In this document: piece after piece, positions 21,235 to 33,129 of the stretch
How positions within the stretch are numbered: position 1 is the stretch's first letter
Layout of the letters: every line of letters begins with the position of its first letter
Assembly (NCBI GenBank): GCA_049999725.1
Contig: JBNGIS010020149.1
Span: forward strand, 1-52,551
Source: Haplomitrium mnioides
Taxonomy: Eukaryota; Marchantiophyta; Haplomitriopsida; Calobryales
Direction: 5' to 3'
DNA length: 52,551 nt
Translations under genes and position numbers: made by a program
Notes under the pieces: model-generated
Told to the model about the DNA's origin: nothing
Database searches by the model: none
Seen by the model: only the letters and a program-made list of their open reading frames with translations

Positions 21235-22944
21235 TGTCACTCCCTTGTTTCCGGTATTAACCTTCACAGTTTCCTCTTTGGATGCAAGGGAGGACAAATT
21301 GTGGGCTTTCAAGTTCTTTTCTGAGATGGCCCCTTGCTAGGTATTGCTTTGAGGCTTTAAGGATTCTCTCTTTCCTTATTAGCCTTTGGTTCACCACTCA
21401 CTCTCTTCAGACTTCACTCAAATCATTCATTCACATCTTAGGCTCACATTCACCACACCCAGTCTTCCTTGTGCAATTCTTTCTGTGTATTTCAAGGATC
21501 CAAAACTTGAGGCCCTCTCACCTTATTTGTGATTGGGACAGAAAGATGTTGTGTCCTGCACCAAACGACAATTACAGAGGTCTGAACTTCCCCTCTCGGG
21601 TTTGTCATAAAATTAGTACAACATATCCTTGCTAGCCTAATCTGAATGAATCACGAATCTATACACAGGATTATAAATAGAGAACATTTCCCCCTAGGAT
21701 CAATTAGTTGTCATAGGGACTGGACTCCCCTTTTCGAGTTGTCTCAGGGTCTGCTCAACTGTTCTCATAGATTTGATTCTACTATGTGGATTGAACTTAA
21801 ATGCAAACTGGAACTCAACTATACTTCGATACACAAACCCTTCACACTAGGTACTGTAATTAGGAACAGAGTTCTTGAAGACTCGCTTGACTGATTCTAC
21901 CACTGATACTTCCTTTCTCAATCTTCAATTGTCTTCCAACCTTCTCTACAACAACCACTCACGCACCCTTCTCCAAATAGTTTTTCTACTTCCCTCGCGA
22001 GAAGCCTTGAATTAACTTCCTCAAGCTAGAAAGAGATTTCTTTTAGTTCCACCTTTGGAAAAGCAGTCCCCCCTGACTGAATGTAATTCACTTCACTCCG
22101 AGCCTTGACAAGTCTTACTCCGCAGTGCTCAGGCACTAACGCAGCCCCCTCTCTCTCGACTCCACTTGAATATTGACACTAGAGCGCACTCTGAGCACTT
22201 TGAGATGATGCGCTTGCACAGAGAAATGCAGAGACGACTCCAAGCTCCTCACTCAACAGTCTCTCCTTAGTTCTCAATAGGCCAAAATCCCTTCAAGAAT
22301 CACGTATCGGTTCACCTCCGCTCTGGTCCACCTAAGAGGACGAGTTCACTTGGATCGCCCGATCATCTAGAGCTCCTCACTTTGCGATTTCACGGTGCCT
22401 CTCCAGTCCACCTCTAAATCCCCCTGACCCTCTAGAACTAGTCCACCCACTTCACGCAATCTCCTCACCCAATTTCCCACTCCTGCCTTACCATGTGTGA
22501 TTTCTCTGTTGCGAGGTCGCTCTTGCGTACTTCGATTGCATGTGCATCTTCTCAGTTGAATCGGCGTCCTTCGAGGTATACCCCCCTCTCTCCTTAAGCG
22601 ATCACCTACCCCTAAGCGCGCTTCGTTTCAAGTCGTTAATTCCGTTAACTTCAGAAAAGGAAGTGTCAATGTGTGGCTCTAATGTTCGTTAATCCCGTTA
22701 CAATGGAGAATAGGTGCGCGCCGCGTGTCTTGTCAGTTGGTTGAGAAGCAACAAGTACAACGATAACAAGCGTATGAAGAATCTTGTGGATAGAGATTCT
22801 GCAGATTCCCACGGAGCCAAGTCCAAAGGGTTCTTCAGAAAAGAGTTCCAAAGCGCCCCGCGGAACCCGGTCCACGGAATCTTAGCAGATTCCCTCGCAG
22901 ATCCCCAATGATCCTCCGCGCGCCACATCATTCGCTACAATGCC

Positions 22945-23283
22945 ATCCAACGTTGCCCCGCAAGGGGGTAGGTTGACCATCGCATTGACTCTCCCTTCCG
23001 AAGTTGACCCGCTCGCGGCCCAAGGTCTGATGAGCTTTCCCATGGTGCCACGTGTCTTCTGACTTGCCTGAAGTTCCATGAGCTGCCTCGTCATCCAAAA
23101 GGCGCCGTCCAACGCCTCCCCACAAAGAGGTAGGCGGACCGTCGACTGACTTCCTTCTGGAGTTGACCTTCAGAATCCTCTCCTCGCGTCTTAGAGCGCC
23201 ACATCGTCTGAAGTCCGCCGCCCAACGCCGCCCCGCAAGGGAGTAGGCGGACCGTCGCACTGACCCCTCTTCCGAAGTTGACA
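22945..23283 (-). promoter_or_regulatory. U3 modules of R5 3' LTR
   Basis: Three modules: TTGACC at 23004 and 23163 and TTGACA at 23278 (plus strand), each after a GGGG/CCCC block (near 22960, 23120, 23235). A full GCCACGTGTC G-box at 23047-23056. Some ACGT cores have decayed to ACAT. Confidence 0.5.
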
Positions 23284-23375
23284 CGTGGACTTCCTGTCCT
23301 CGCCACATCATCCAAAGAGCCGCTGCGGACTCCCTTCGCTCTCCGAGTAAGAACTTGGGTCGATGTTGCCATTTC

Positions 23376-23960
23376 GTCAATTCGGTTCTTCGATAAGTCA
23401 CCTTTTCGGTGATTCCCTTTCTCCCCCAATCAGATCAGCGCCATGTCGCCCTTCTGGCTTCTAAGGATCTTCTCTGGTCGGATCAGCGTTAAGTCACCCT
23501 TTTGCTGCTCCCTCCGTGCCCCCCCCCCCCCTCCCCCGCCCCCTCCAATTGGAGTTCTCACGGATCCAAGTTAAGTGGTCCCCCCATGTTGGAGGATGGA
23601 TCGGTACCACCTTAGCCTGTTCCCTACTGATCGGATGGTTGATAGATCACCTTTTTGCCTCCACTTGCTCTTCGTCGGCTCGTTCAATGATTTGTCCCCC
23701 TTTTGGCTCTCCTTTGCTTTTCCTCTTGTTGAATCTCCACTAAGTCACGTTTTCAGCTTCCTCGGTTCTTCTTTGGTCAGAATGTTGATGAATCACCTCT
23801 TCAGCATCAGACGGGTCTCCCGTGACCGGATTTGCACTAAGTCCTCCCTTCGGCTCCCTCAATCCTCCTCCGCTCGAATACTTGATAAATCATCCTTCCA
23901 GCATCTTTCGCCTTCCTTCGGCCAGACCCACGCTATGTCACCCTTTCGGCTCTTCTTCGC
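23376..23960 (-). repeat. 55-60-bp tandem array in R5 3' LTR
   Basis: About ten imperfect units with the AAGTCACCTTTTCGG type of core. The counterpart in the 5' LTR remnant is at 36715-37290. Confidence 0.7.
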
Positions 23961-24735
23961 AACTCTCCGGTTGGACTCTCTATGGATCCATCTTAAGTGG
24001 GGTTCTCACATCGTAAGATGGATCGGAACCTTGTTAAGTGGGATCTTCACTTAGGAAGGTGGCTTCCCGCAGATCCTTGGACTCCTTGGAGCTGCCACAT
24101 CTTCCGTAGAATCCCGTAAATCGCTCTAGAGACGCCACGTTTATGTGGAATCTTGCGGGGTGTTCAGGGAACTCCACGTTTCCGCTTGGATTTGCGGATT
24201 CGAAGAATGAATTTGATCGGCCTTTGTAGGCGTGCTCTTTCTTGCGGGATTGAGGCGTCCCTCTTCCCTTGTCTTGCTCACCCTTGTGACGATCTCACCT
24301 CCTCTTTTCATCCCCGATCCTTGCTTCCCGATTGGTGGCTGCTACAGGACATGTCTGCGATTTGTCTCCTCTGATTTCCTTTGGATGTTTGCTTGTAGAT
24401 TCATTCTTTCTTCTTGGATCACTTCGTCTGGATTGATCGTTCTCTTCTCCCATGCTCGACCATGACCCCTGCATCCTTCTGAGGTCCATGGCTTCCCATT
24501 GGTCTACTTTGGATTTTGAAATGGAACCCCTCCTCTGGCTGGGGATCACTGCCCTCTGCTCATCTTTCCGCCATGATCTTGTCCTCCTCCTAGGAATCGT
24601 GCGCTCTGCTCCTAGTAACTGTTTCAGAGAAATCCATGGCTCCTAAGAGACCTTCACACTTGCTAAGGGTCATTGTGCCAGAAATGCTTCTTATTTCCTG
24701 AATTATGCCTTAGTGCTCCAAATCACTAGCTAACA

Positions 24736-24750
24736 TAACTCCCCCTTTAA
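24736..24750 (-). other. R5 polypurine tract
   Basis: Minus strand TTAAAGGGGGAGTTA immediately before the 3' LTR. It would prime plus-strand DNA synthesis. Confidence 0.8.
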
Positions 24751-24897
24751 GTGTGAAGTGACCCCGCGAACACCCTTCATCTCCCTTCTATGTTGGTTGT
24801 CTCCTATGAGTGGTCATTGTTCGGCCTCCGTAACTGTTGCAATACATTCCCACAAAACACCCTCCCTACAAAGCACACACACATAATTTTACCTCCT

Positions 24898-26228
24898 CTA
24901 GTTGGCCATTTTCGATGGTGTCATATTTAGGTCCTCTTCCTGCTCCTCTTGATTCTCATGTTTTTTCAATTTGTCGAAGTGTACCATGTTGGCTAACTTG
25001 TAATCCTCTAGTGTTTCCAGCCCTACTGACCCATTCCGATGGAGCTTGCTCATCACAAATGGTCCCATCCACCCTTGTGTGCAATTTCCCAGGGAAATGT
25101 ATAAGCCGGTTGTCATACAACAACACTAGATTTCCCTCCCGGAGGTTAGTTGGTTTGAGCTCCTTATCATGCTGCTTCTTCCTGATCTCTTGTTGGTGCT
25201 CCAACCTTCCTTGGGCTATCTCCCTGACTTCTTCCAAGCTCTCCAGCTGATAGAGTCTCTCCCTTCTACTCTAATCCTCAGCCATCATCTCCTACTCCAG
25301 CACTCTTCTGGTGGGTACCTCATACTCTACAAACACCAGGGCGTGTTGTCCAAAGACCAAAAAGTAAAGACTATGCCATGTTGTGGTCTTGTAAGCCAAA
25401 TTGTAGGCATGGGTGGTAGTAAACAGCTTCAGATCCCAATCCGCTTTGTTTGCTGCTACTGTCTTGATGAGTATTTTCCCCATGATTCCATTGGCCTTTT
25501 CTGTTAGGCCATTCGCCTTGGGATGGTAAGCTGTGGTACTTCTATGCTTGACCAGGTACCTATGGGTCAGGTCTTTGATTACCTGATTGATGAAGTGTGC
25601 CCCCTAATCACTGACCAGCTTCAAAGGAGGTCCAAACTTGTAGAACATTTGCTCATATAGGAAGGCTGCCACTGTCTTGGCATCATCTTTCCTAGTTGCT
25701 CTGGCCTCTACCCACTTGGTGGCATAATCTGTGGCCAACACTATGTACCTGTTGCCCTTCCGGGTGGAAGGTGCAATTGGACCGATGAATTCTATACCCC
25801 ACTTCTCAAAAGTTGTTAAGGGAATGATGGGTACCAGAGGATGGTGCTGGTTTGTTGCAGGCCTCTCCATCCTTTGGCAGACATCACACCTCTTTACCCA
25901 AAAATGAACATCCTTGTGCAAGGTGGGCCACCAGTATCGTGCATCCAGGATCTTCGTGATTATGGTGTTGGCTGCAAAGGGGGCCTCTTGTCTCCTCTCT
26001 ATGAAGTGCTTGCATCACCACTGTGGACTGATCTTGCTCTAAGCAGCGTCTGATCATCCCACTATACCCTCTCTTTTGTAATATCCCTTTGATCAAGAGG
26101 TATGGCCTTACCTTTTTGAGGAACACATCAGCCTCCTCTCTATTGTTGCCTTGGGGGATTTGAGCTAAATAGAGGAGTTCAATGATGAGAGCGTAATTCG
26201 TGGTCCCTCCGACCCTTACTTGGAACAA
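24898..26228 (-). pseudogene. R5 integrase, with internal TAG
   Basis: H2C2 region (HREETRG and CDVCQRMER), first Asp within WGIEFIGPI replaced by Glu (E in place of the D of R1 and R7), second Asp in KLVSD, then TAG at 25604-25606, and the Glu in the NGLTEKANG-type segment. The GPFVMSKLH C-terminal module ends near 24898, without chromodomain. Several further breaks exist: stops near 25483-25500 and 25290, and a frame change near 25960. The TAG is at the same codon as in R1. The purine tract and LTR follow 150 bp further on, as in R7. Confidence 0.88.
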
Positions 26229-26379
26229 GTTCTCATTAGAGAATTAATCACCTACCTCCTCCTGATTGATAGACCCAACAATCCGGGAGCAGAAATCTAC
26301 GTTGATGTGCTTTTTCTCGGGCTTGATCCTGACCTCAACATCGAATTCCTACAATAGAAGTACCCACCTCGTAATTTGA

Positions 26380-27768
26380 CCGGTGACATCTAGTTTGTTC
26401 ACCATGTACTTGAGTGCCTTGTGATCCGTGTAGACGATCACTTTATGCTACAACAAATAATGCCTGAATTTTTTTAGGGCATAGATGATTCCCAATGCTT
26501 CCCGATCTGTTGTAGAGTACTTCTTCTCTGCTGGTGCTTGTAGCCTGCTGGCGAAGTATATTGGATGATTGCGTTCCTTCTCATCCACTTGGGATAACAC
26601 TGCTCCAATGCAGAATTCTGAAACGTCGATCATCACATGAAAGTCCTTTTCCCCAGCTAGGAGGCACCAATACAGGGGCACTTGCCAATCTCTCCTTCAA
26701 TTCTCTGAAACTTGCCAGTCTTTCAGGAGTGGCCTCAAATGTTCTACCTCCTTTGGTCATTTGGGTGAAGGGTAGAGCCACTGAGGCGAATTGGTCGATG
26801 AATCTTCGGTAGTATCCGACACACCTCAGGAATCCTTGCACCTATTTCAGGTTGGTAGGAAATGCCAGATTTACCCATTTGGTGATCTTTTCCTAATCCA
26901 CCTCTATTTCTCTGCTTGATGTCCTATGTCCGAAAAGTATCCCCTCCTTCACTCTGAAGAAGCACTTGTCTAGGTGCAACCTCAGCCCCGTTTCTCTGCA
27001 CCTTTGAAGGGTGAGCCTTACATCCCTCTCATGATCCTCCAGCTTGCCGTATACCACCAGATCGTTGATGAACACTTCTAGGAATTTCCTGAGATAGTTG
27101 TGAAAGATGTTCATCATCATTCGCTGGAAGGTACCTAGTGCATTGCATAGACCGAATGGCATTGTTTTAAAAGCAAACACCCCCTATTCCATGGTGAATG
27201 CTGCCTTGAACTGATCCAGATTTGGTTATAGCCTGAGTACCCATCAAGAAAGTTGTACACCTCCTGTCCTGCCACCAAGTCCAACACCCCATCTGTGAAA
27301 GGCAACGGGTAGTGGTCCTTTTTCGTGGCATCGTTTAGCTTTCGGGAATCCTGGCATACTCGGATCTTCTTCTTTCCGTCCTGCCCCACCTTTTTGGGTG
27401 CCACTACCAGAGGAGACACCCATTCACTGTTGAGGACGGGGTAAATGAATTTGGCTTCTATGAGTTTGTCTATCTCTTCCTTCACTAGTAGGGAGAATTG
27501 GGGATTCATCCGATATTGCCTCTGTCACACCGGAATTGCTGTTGGCTCCAGGTCGATCCGATGCTCCCCCAATTCTCTCGGGACTCCCTTCAGGTCTAAG
27601 TGACTCCAGGCAAAGGCGCCACTGAAATTTTACAAGAGATTGGTGAGGGCTCGCTCTGTTTCTATAGACAATTGGGCACCTATATGGAAGGTGTGTCCCT
27701 CTCGAACCACTAGCTGTTTGTGCTGGGTATTCCGCACCACTCCCATTTCATTTCATCCTATATTATCC
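26380..27768 (-). pseudogene. R5 reverse transcriptase and RNase H
   Basis: RT begins around MNPQFSLLVKEEIDKL, with the LPFTDGVLDLVAG and DGYSGYNQI segments, a frame break near 27200, then MPFGLCNALGTFQRMM and the active site, which reads FIND (27061-27069 region) where R1 and R7 have FIDD. The AAC codon for GAC removes one metal-binding Asp. RNase H follows, with DVSEFCIGAVLSQ and STTDREALG. Stops fall near 26893, 26580 and 26448. In a live copy this unit would make the cDNA. It is dead by active-site change and by frame. Confidence 0.88.
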
Positions 27769-28577
27769 TATGATGGTATCAAAGTGGCTAACCGTACTCC
27801 GCCCTCCTCCCGATGAGCTTCTGCGGACCTTCCCGTGTCTGTTTCTTGGATCCATTGAGGTACTTCGGATCTATCCCCCCTTCGGATTCTAGTGTCTTCA
27901 GCTCTAGTCTGATCTTCTGCGTACCCATCCCATTGATGCTCTGATCCGTCACAAGTAGATAACTCGATTTGGTTGACGGAAATCACACCCTCCTCCGACA
28001 GATCTTCCTCTATCGCTTCACTCACCAATTGTACCTAATAGTGGTACTCTGAATCTTCTTCTTCGTCGAACCACTCACTATCATACTCTGCCTCAGACTG
28101 CATTTCACCCAAGTGAGGAACATGACCATAGTGCACCCTCATTTTTTTTGGACCGAACACCAGTGTGGAGTTCCCCCAATTGTGCATCACTCTGGCCCCA
28201 TACAACCACGGCCTTCCGATCAACATCGGGTATGGAGTCGCTTTGGCGGGTCCCATTACCAGATAATTGAGCTTGAATTCCTTCCCTCCGATGAATGTTG
28301 GAATTTGGAGGAGTGAAACCAATGGCTTTACCCGAGAACCATCTGCCAGCCTCATGATTCGAGATGTACACTGGAATTTTGTGAATCCCAATTTGTAAGT
28401 TGTTTCCTCTACCATTTTGTTGACGCCTGCCCCTCCATCTACGGGCACTAATGACAATGTGCACCCCGCGATCTGGATGTCAATCTCTGGGGCCCCTTTG
28501 TCTTCACATACTAGTTGCAGATCTGCTGGAACTCCCACCTTGGGTAGCCTTCTTCTCCTCCTAGCTCCCATCAGCAT
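27769..28577 (-). pseudogene. R5 protease and linker to RT
   Basis: Retropepsin-like domain of the gypsy polyprotein. The candidate active site is VPVDGGAGVN, a D-G-G in place of the usual D-S/T-G, followed by KMVEETTYKLGF, and later the GRPWLYGA segment with a hydrophobic-hydrophobic-G flap-like end. An acidic stretch (YDSEWFDEEEDSEYHY) closes the frame at 28035. The linker 27769-28028 is in a different frame. Protease would cut the Gag-Pol polyprotein. R7 has the same D-G-G, so it is not a mutation private to this copy. Confidence 0.75.
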
Positions 28578-28699
28578 TTCACAAAGTTGTCTCCGATACT
28601 ATGGGTTATCCTTGATGAGTTGACCCACTGTGGCTGTCACATGACAATTCCACACATCCTCCTCAATGCTATAGGGGTTGGGCTTTGTGCCCTCTTCCT

Positions 28700-29335
28700 C
28701 AATTGCAACCTTCGTCTGTGCCTCCTGTGTTCCTTCCTACTGATTTCGGACCTCTTTGAGAGTTTGTTCTACCGCCTTCTCTTCTTCCAAAGCTTCCAAA
28801 GCCTCCAATTGTCTCCTCACATGGTCCTGTTGCTTTGGGTAGAACCATTTTAGACTATCCTTCTGATAATCCGAATCGTTGAGAGATGAGGTTGTTTGAG
28901 CTGCCTCTTTTGTGGATCTTCGCTCAGACTTCTTCTGGCTCTTTTTCTTTGTCTTTGCTCCAGCTTTGGTGACTACTCGGAAAAAATCTTCAAGAGTAGG
29001 AGTCTCCCATCCTAGCAATTTTGCTTCCTCCTCCGTCTCTAATGAGATCAAATTGACAAATGCGGGGGAGGAGGATTTGCGCTTGGCCCAAGAGGAGCGT
29101 TGGGCTTTTGGTTAGGACAATTCATCGCCACATGCCCCTCCTTCTTACATTGGAAGCACAGGGGAGGTGGTTGACCATAACCACTCTTCCGTGGTTTTGG
29201 ACAACTAGATGAAATGTGGCCGAGCTGTCCACAATTCCAACATACCATAATTGTTGTCTGAGGTGGCCGATTGGCAATCCATGGATTCACCGGCCCTCCG
29301 TTCCCTCCTACGGGTCTGCTGAGCATTGTCCGGGG
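28700..29335 (-). pseudogene. R5 gag C-terminal part with two zinc knuckles
   Basis: Two CCHC knuckles in tandem, CWNCGQLGHISSSC and CFQCKKEGHVAMNC, separated by a basic Pro-rich spacer; they would bind genomic RNA. Downstream is a Lys-rich segment (KTKKKSQKK) and a helical Glu-rich region to about 28737. The R6 copia LTR begins at 29336, upstream of the knuckles in the reading direction. Gag resumes on the far side at 34906. Confidence 0.85.
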
Positions 29336-29655
29336 TATTGGAGATAGAACCATTAGGATATATGTAGTGTCTCATCTTTAGTTTCTGTTATGTTATATTA
29401 GCATTAGTGCTAAGTTGAGTTAGCTTATGAGTAATTGTGTTTACTCATCGCATTAGCATTATATGGTTATAGCGGTTGCTAGTAGTTACTACCCCCTAGG
29501 ATTAATACAAGAACACCTCAACTGTCTATGACCATTCCTTGTATGTTTTCCCTCCTTGAAGAAGAAGAGCTCCCTGTCAGTGCACGAGTCACTTGCATGC
29601 ATGAGTGAATGTTATGAGTAGATGAGAATTTAACTTGATCAATTAAATTCTCACA
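29336..29655 (+). repeat. R6 5' LTR
   Basis: Begins TATTGGAGATAG and ends TCTCACA next to the primer site. Placing the start at TGG (29339) would leave no target duplication, so a TA...CA terminus is preferred. Confidence 0.85.
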
Positions 29656-29667
29656 TGGTATCAGAGC
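29656..29667 (+). other. R6 primer-binding site, initiator tRNA-Met
   Basis: TGGTATCAGAGC, the standard plant copia site complementary to the 3' end of initiator tRNA-Met, directly after the LTR. Confidence 0.93.
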
Positions 29668-30382
29668 AAGGTTCATATTTGCATGCGATCGTTGAGGTGT
29701 CGGGCTACAGCTTTGATTCGCTGTGGCAGGGCCTTTGGGAGGAAGCGATTGATTTGTTGCATTGGCTGCTGGACTGGCTGCTAGCAGACCTCAAATTTGA
29801 TAACATCCCTCAGGTGGTGAGGATGCGACGTGCTGTGGACTATCGTTGATGAAGTCTCTGCAAAAGAAAATCAATCGGGAGGATTGGTCTGTGTGATACG
29901 TTCACACCATGAGGCATCGCGATTCATTCGCTGCCTAGTTAAGACCCCGCAATGTGTTTGTAGGGCTCTGATAAGTCCCCGCGATGTGTTTGTAGGGCTC
30001 TGGCGATGCAATAAGAAGAAGAAATTGCATTCGTCGAGTTGCAGGTGATTTGTGTGCCTGCTGGTGTGGTGACGGGATCGCTACCCGACCACGTCGCGAT
30101 ATGTTTGCGAGCGTTGTGAGCGCGTGATTGAGCCATACTCGATGTGCTTTGCGGGATACGCGTCACGCAGTGCTTCTGCTAGAAAAGAAAAATTTTCATC
30201 AGAGTTTTCCCAACCGACTTCATCTATCACTTCATAGAAGGAGTCCCGGCCAAATTCCAACGTATGAAATTTGAAAAGCGAATTTGAAGAGAGAAAGGAA
30301 AAAGAAGAGAGAAAAGAGAAAAACAGTTATTTTTGAGTTATTTTTCCATCGATCAGCAATTTTGGCTTGAATCAAATAAAAG
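29668..30382 (+). other. R6 untranslated leader
   Basis: 715 bp with no long sense frame. It contains a 32-bp tandem duplication (29944-29969 and 29976-30001 share CCCCGC.ATGTGTTTG) and ends in a purine-rich AG-repeat stretch before the gag ATG. Confidence 0.7.
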
Positions 30383-31255
30383 ATGTCACTGAAAGTAAGT
30401 GACATTCCCAAATTTGATGGGAACTATTATCATGTCTGGAAGCACATGGTCAATCTTTTTCTAAAGGCAGAAGATTTACTAGGAGTGGTGGATGGGTCAG
30501 TCCCAAGGCCTGTCACTCCTCTTCCAACCTTTGGGGCACCAATGCAACACACACCTCCAACAGGTCCAGGCAGTAAAGTTGAATGGAACCACAAGGATTC
30601 GGTTGCTCTCTCAATTATTACCAATTGCCTTGATAACAACCAAGTGTCTCATGTGAGTTCACATAGACATGCACAGCATGCATGGGATGCATTGTCACTC
30701 CACTATGAATCTTAGGATGTTGTTACTCGCATGTACCTTAGAGACAAACTGGCTATCCTGAGGATGAGAGAAGGTGACAATTTGACAAGGCACCTTCATG
30801 AACTCAGATCTCTAATGGAACAGTTATCTGCTGCATGGGCACCAGTCCAAGATGAGGATGCCACTCTATCACTAATGAGAAGCCTTCTAGCATCCTATAG
30901 ACCTTTGATGAATTCTTTGAGAGGCACTCCAAACTTGGCACTGCAGAGGCTCATAACTTATATCATACAGGAGGAGACAATGGCAAAGATGCAGAGACTC
31001 TCAGACTCCATGTCTACCCTGTATGTGAACAACCACATGAGGTCCAGATACAATGGACCCATACCTCAATCAGCCCCAATGCCTGCAAATGAGGCATCCA
31101 GCAGTGGCAGCAATTTTAGAAAAGGGGTGAAGTGCTTCAACTGTAGAGGAATTGGCCACATTGCAAGAAATTGCAGGAAGAAGGCACCTGGCCAGCCCAG
31201 AAATAGGTTCCAGGGGAACACAACGGCAAGTCAGGGTGATGATAAGAAGGGATAG
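30383..31255 (+). pseudogene. R6 gag
   Basis: Copia Gag from the ATG at 30383. It has an N-terminal FDGNYYHVWKHMVNLFL segment, the SVALSIITNCL and HAQHAWDAL helices, LRDKLAILRMREGDNL and a CCHC knuckle CFNCRGIGHIARNC near 31133-31175, followed by a basic Gly/Gln tail. TAG stops at 30713-30715 and 31253-31255 interrupt one continuous frame. The first looks like a former CAG codon. Gag would form the particle and bind RNA. Confidence 0.92.
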
Positions 31256-31291
31256 GATAAGCAAAACCATTGGCTTTACCTTTCTACCCTC

Positions 31292-32953
31292 TTGAACCTT
31301 ACTGACCACTCATCTGATAAGAAAGATGATGGGTGGTACATGGATAGTGGGGCAACTGCCCACATGGGTTATGACAAGAGATGCTTCACTCAGTATGAAG
31401 CATATCCAAATGATCACTTTGTCTATCTTGGTGACAACCGCAGTCAGCCCATCTGTGGCATGGGCTCTGCCATGATTGTCTTGAGTGATGGACAGGTCAG
31501 AGAAGTACTTGATGTTTTGCATGTGCCAAGTATGTTTAAAAATTTATTCTCTGTCAGCCAATTTGACAATGCCAATGGGCAGACAATCATAAAGAATGGA
31601 TGCTGCACACTTATAGATGCACATGGAAAGCATCTAGCCACTTGCATAATGCACAATCAACTGTACTTTCTGGGCAGATCTATTAGTGCAGATCACGTGG
31701 CAATTTCTATTTTGGCTCTTGTAATTGATGTTGAACTGTGGCACCGACGTCTTGGCCACATCAGCCTCTCTAGGCTGAAACAGATGAGTGATGATGACAT
31801 GGTTGTCGGATTAAACCTGGTAGATATGGGTAACCTGCCAGACTGTATTTCCTGCATCAAGGCCAAGCAGACCAGGGACAGGTTCCCTAGTCACAATTCT
31901 ATATGAGCCACAGAGGCTCTTGCTTTGGTGCATTCAAATATCTATGGCCCCATGACTTCAACTACTCATTCCGGGTGCAAATACTTCATCACGTTTATTG
32001 ATGACTATTCTCGGTACTCATTTGTCTACTTGCTAAGTCAGAAATCACAGGCCTATCAGCAGTTCAGAACCTATAAGGCTTTTGTTGAAAAGCAAGTGGG
32101 GAGACAGCTGAAGGCTTTGAGGACTGACAATGGTGGAGAGTACAAGTCCAATGAGTTTAATAACTATTGCCTAGAGAATGGGATCTTACGCTAGTATACA
32201 GCTCCCTACACACCTGAGCAGAATGGTGTTGCAGAAAGGAAGAATCGAACATAGGTTGAGGCATCTATGGCAATGCTTCTGCATTTTGAGCTCAAGAGAG
32301 CCTATTGGAGAGAAGCTATCATGACAGCTATCTATCTGCAGATTCGGTCTCCCACCAAGGCACTTGTTGAAGGGAAGACCCCATATGAATTGTGGCATGG
32401 CCACAAGCCAAATCTCTCACATCTGAGGATTTTTGGTTCCAAGGCCTTTGCATTGATCCCCAAGGATCTGAGAACAAAGTTTGACGAGAAGTCAGTGGAA
32501 TGCATTTTCTTGGGTTATGATGATCGTGCCAAGGCATACAGACTGCTACAGCCATCCAATCATCGCATTCTTATTTCCAGGGATGTTAAATTTCTTGAGA
32601 ATGCAACTGTCAGCATGGGAGAAGGTAATGATGATGTTGAGCAGTACGATGATGCACTCACTGATATCATGCTTATTGCACCATCACCTAGCCATCATGA
32701 CATCAATGTTACTCCATCAGTTGCAGCCTCCACACCCCCTCTAGCTCCAGTGGGAGCAGAATCACCACCAGCATTAGTTTCAGTGAGAGTTGCAATTCCT
32801 ACCACTAAACACACAAATGATCACAATGCAGGCCTAGAGCACTTGCCTACACCTTCACATCCCGGTCCCTCCAGCCCTGCATTGAGGAGGAGAAGTAGGA
32901 CCAAGAAGGCACTGGATGTTTATGATGATGCCAAGTTCAGCCACAAGAATTAG
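31292..32953 (+). pseudogene. R6 protease and integrase
   Basis: Protease motif YMDSGATAHM with intact D-S-G near 31339. Then the pre-integrase HHCC region (LWHRRLGHIS ... CISCIKAK) near 31733-31870, and the core: VHSNIYGPM, where the first catalytic Asp is Asn, then FIDDYSR, the second Asp in LRTDNGGEY, and Glu in QNGVAERKNR. A Pro/Ser-rich C-terminal region runs to 32953. Stops at 31904 (TGA), 32192 (TAG), 32251 (TAG) and 32951 (TAG) are in the same frame. The integrase-before-RT order identifies Ty1/copia. Confidence 0.93.
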
Positions 32954-33129
32954 AGGGTATTATATTCAGCTGGATTTTCCAGAGTTGTAGAGCCTAATAC
33001 CCTAGCGGAGGCACTCAGCAGCCCTAAAGGATCTAAATGGCAGCAAGCTGTTGCAGATGAACTAGCATCTTTAGCCAAGAATGAAACTTGGACAGTGTCA
33101 CCAATTCCAGCAGGTAGGAAACTTGTTGG

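Larger units (their letters stand above)
21235..24735 (-). repeat. R5 3' LTR (3.5 kb, complete)
   Basis: Minus strand starts TGTTAGCTAG after the purine tract and ends AAGGGAGTGACA. TATA-like site at 22577. A 13-C run at 23519-23531 lies in the array. Confidence 0.88.

Noticed and set aside
24156-24560. Hydrophobic ORFs near 24153-24465 resembling membrane peptides
   Set aside because: Antisense reading of LTR U3; equivalent frames in other LTRs are broken, and the hydrophobicity follows from CT-rich sequence.
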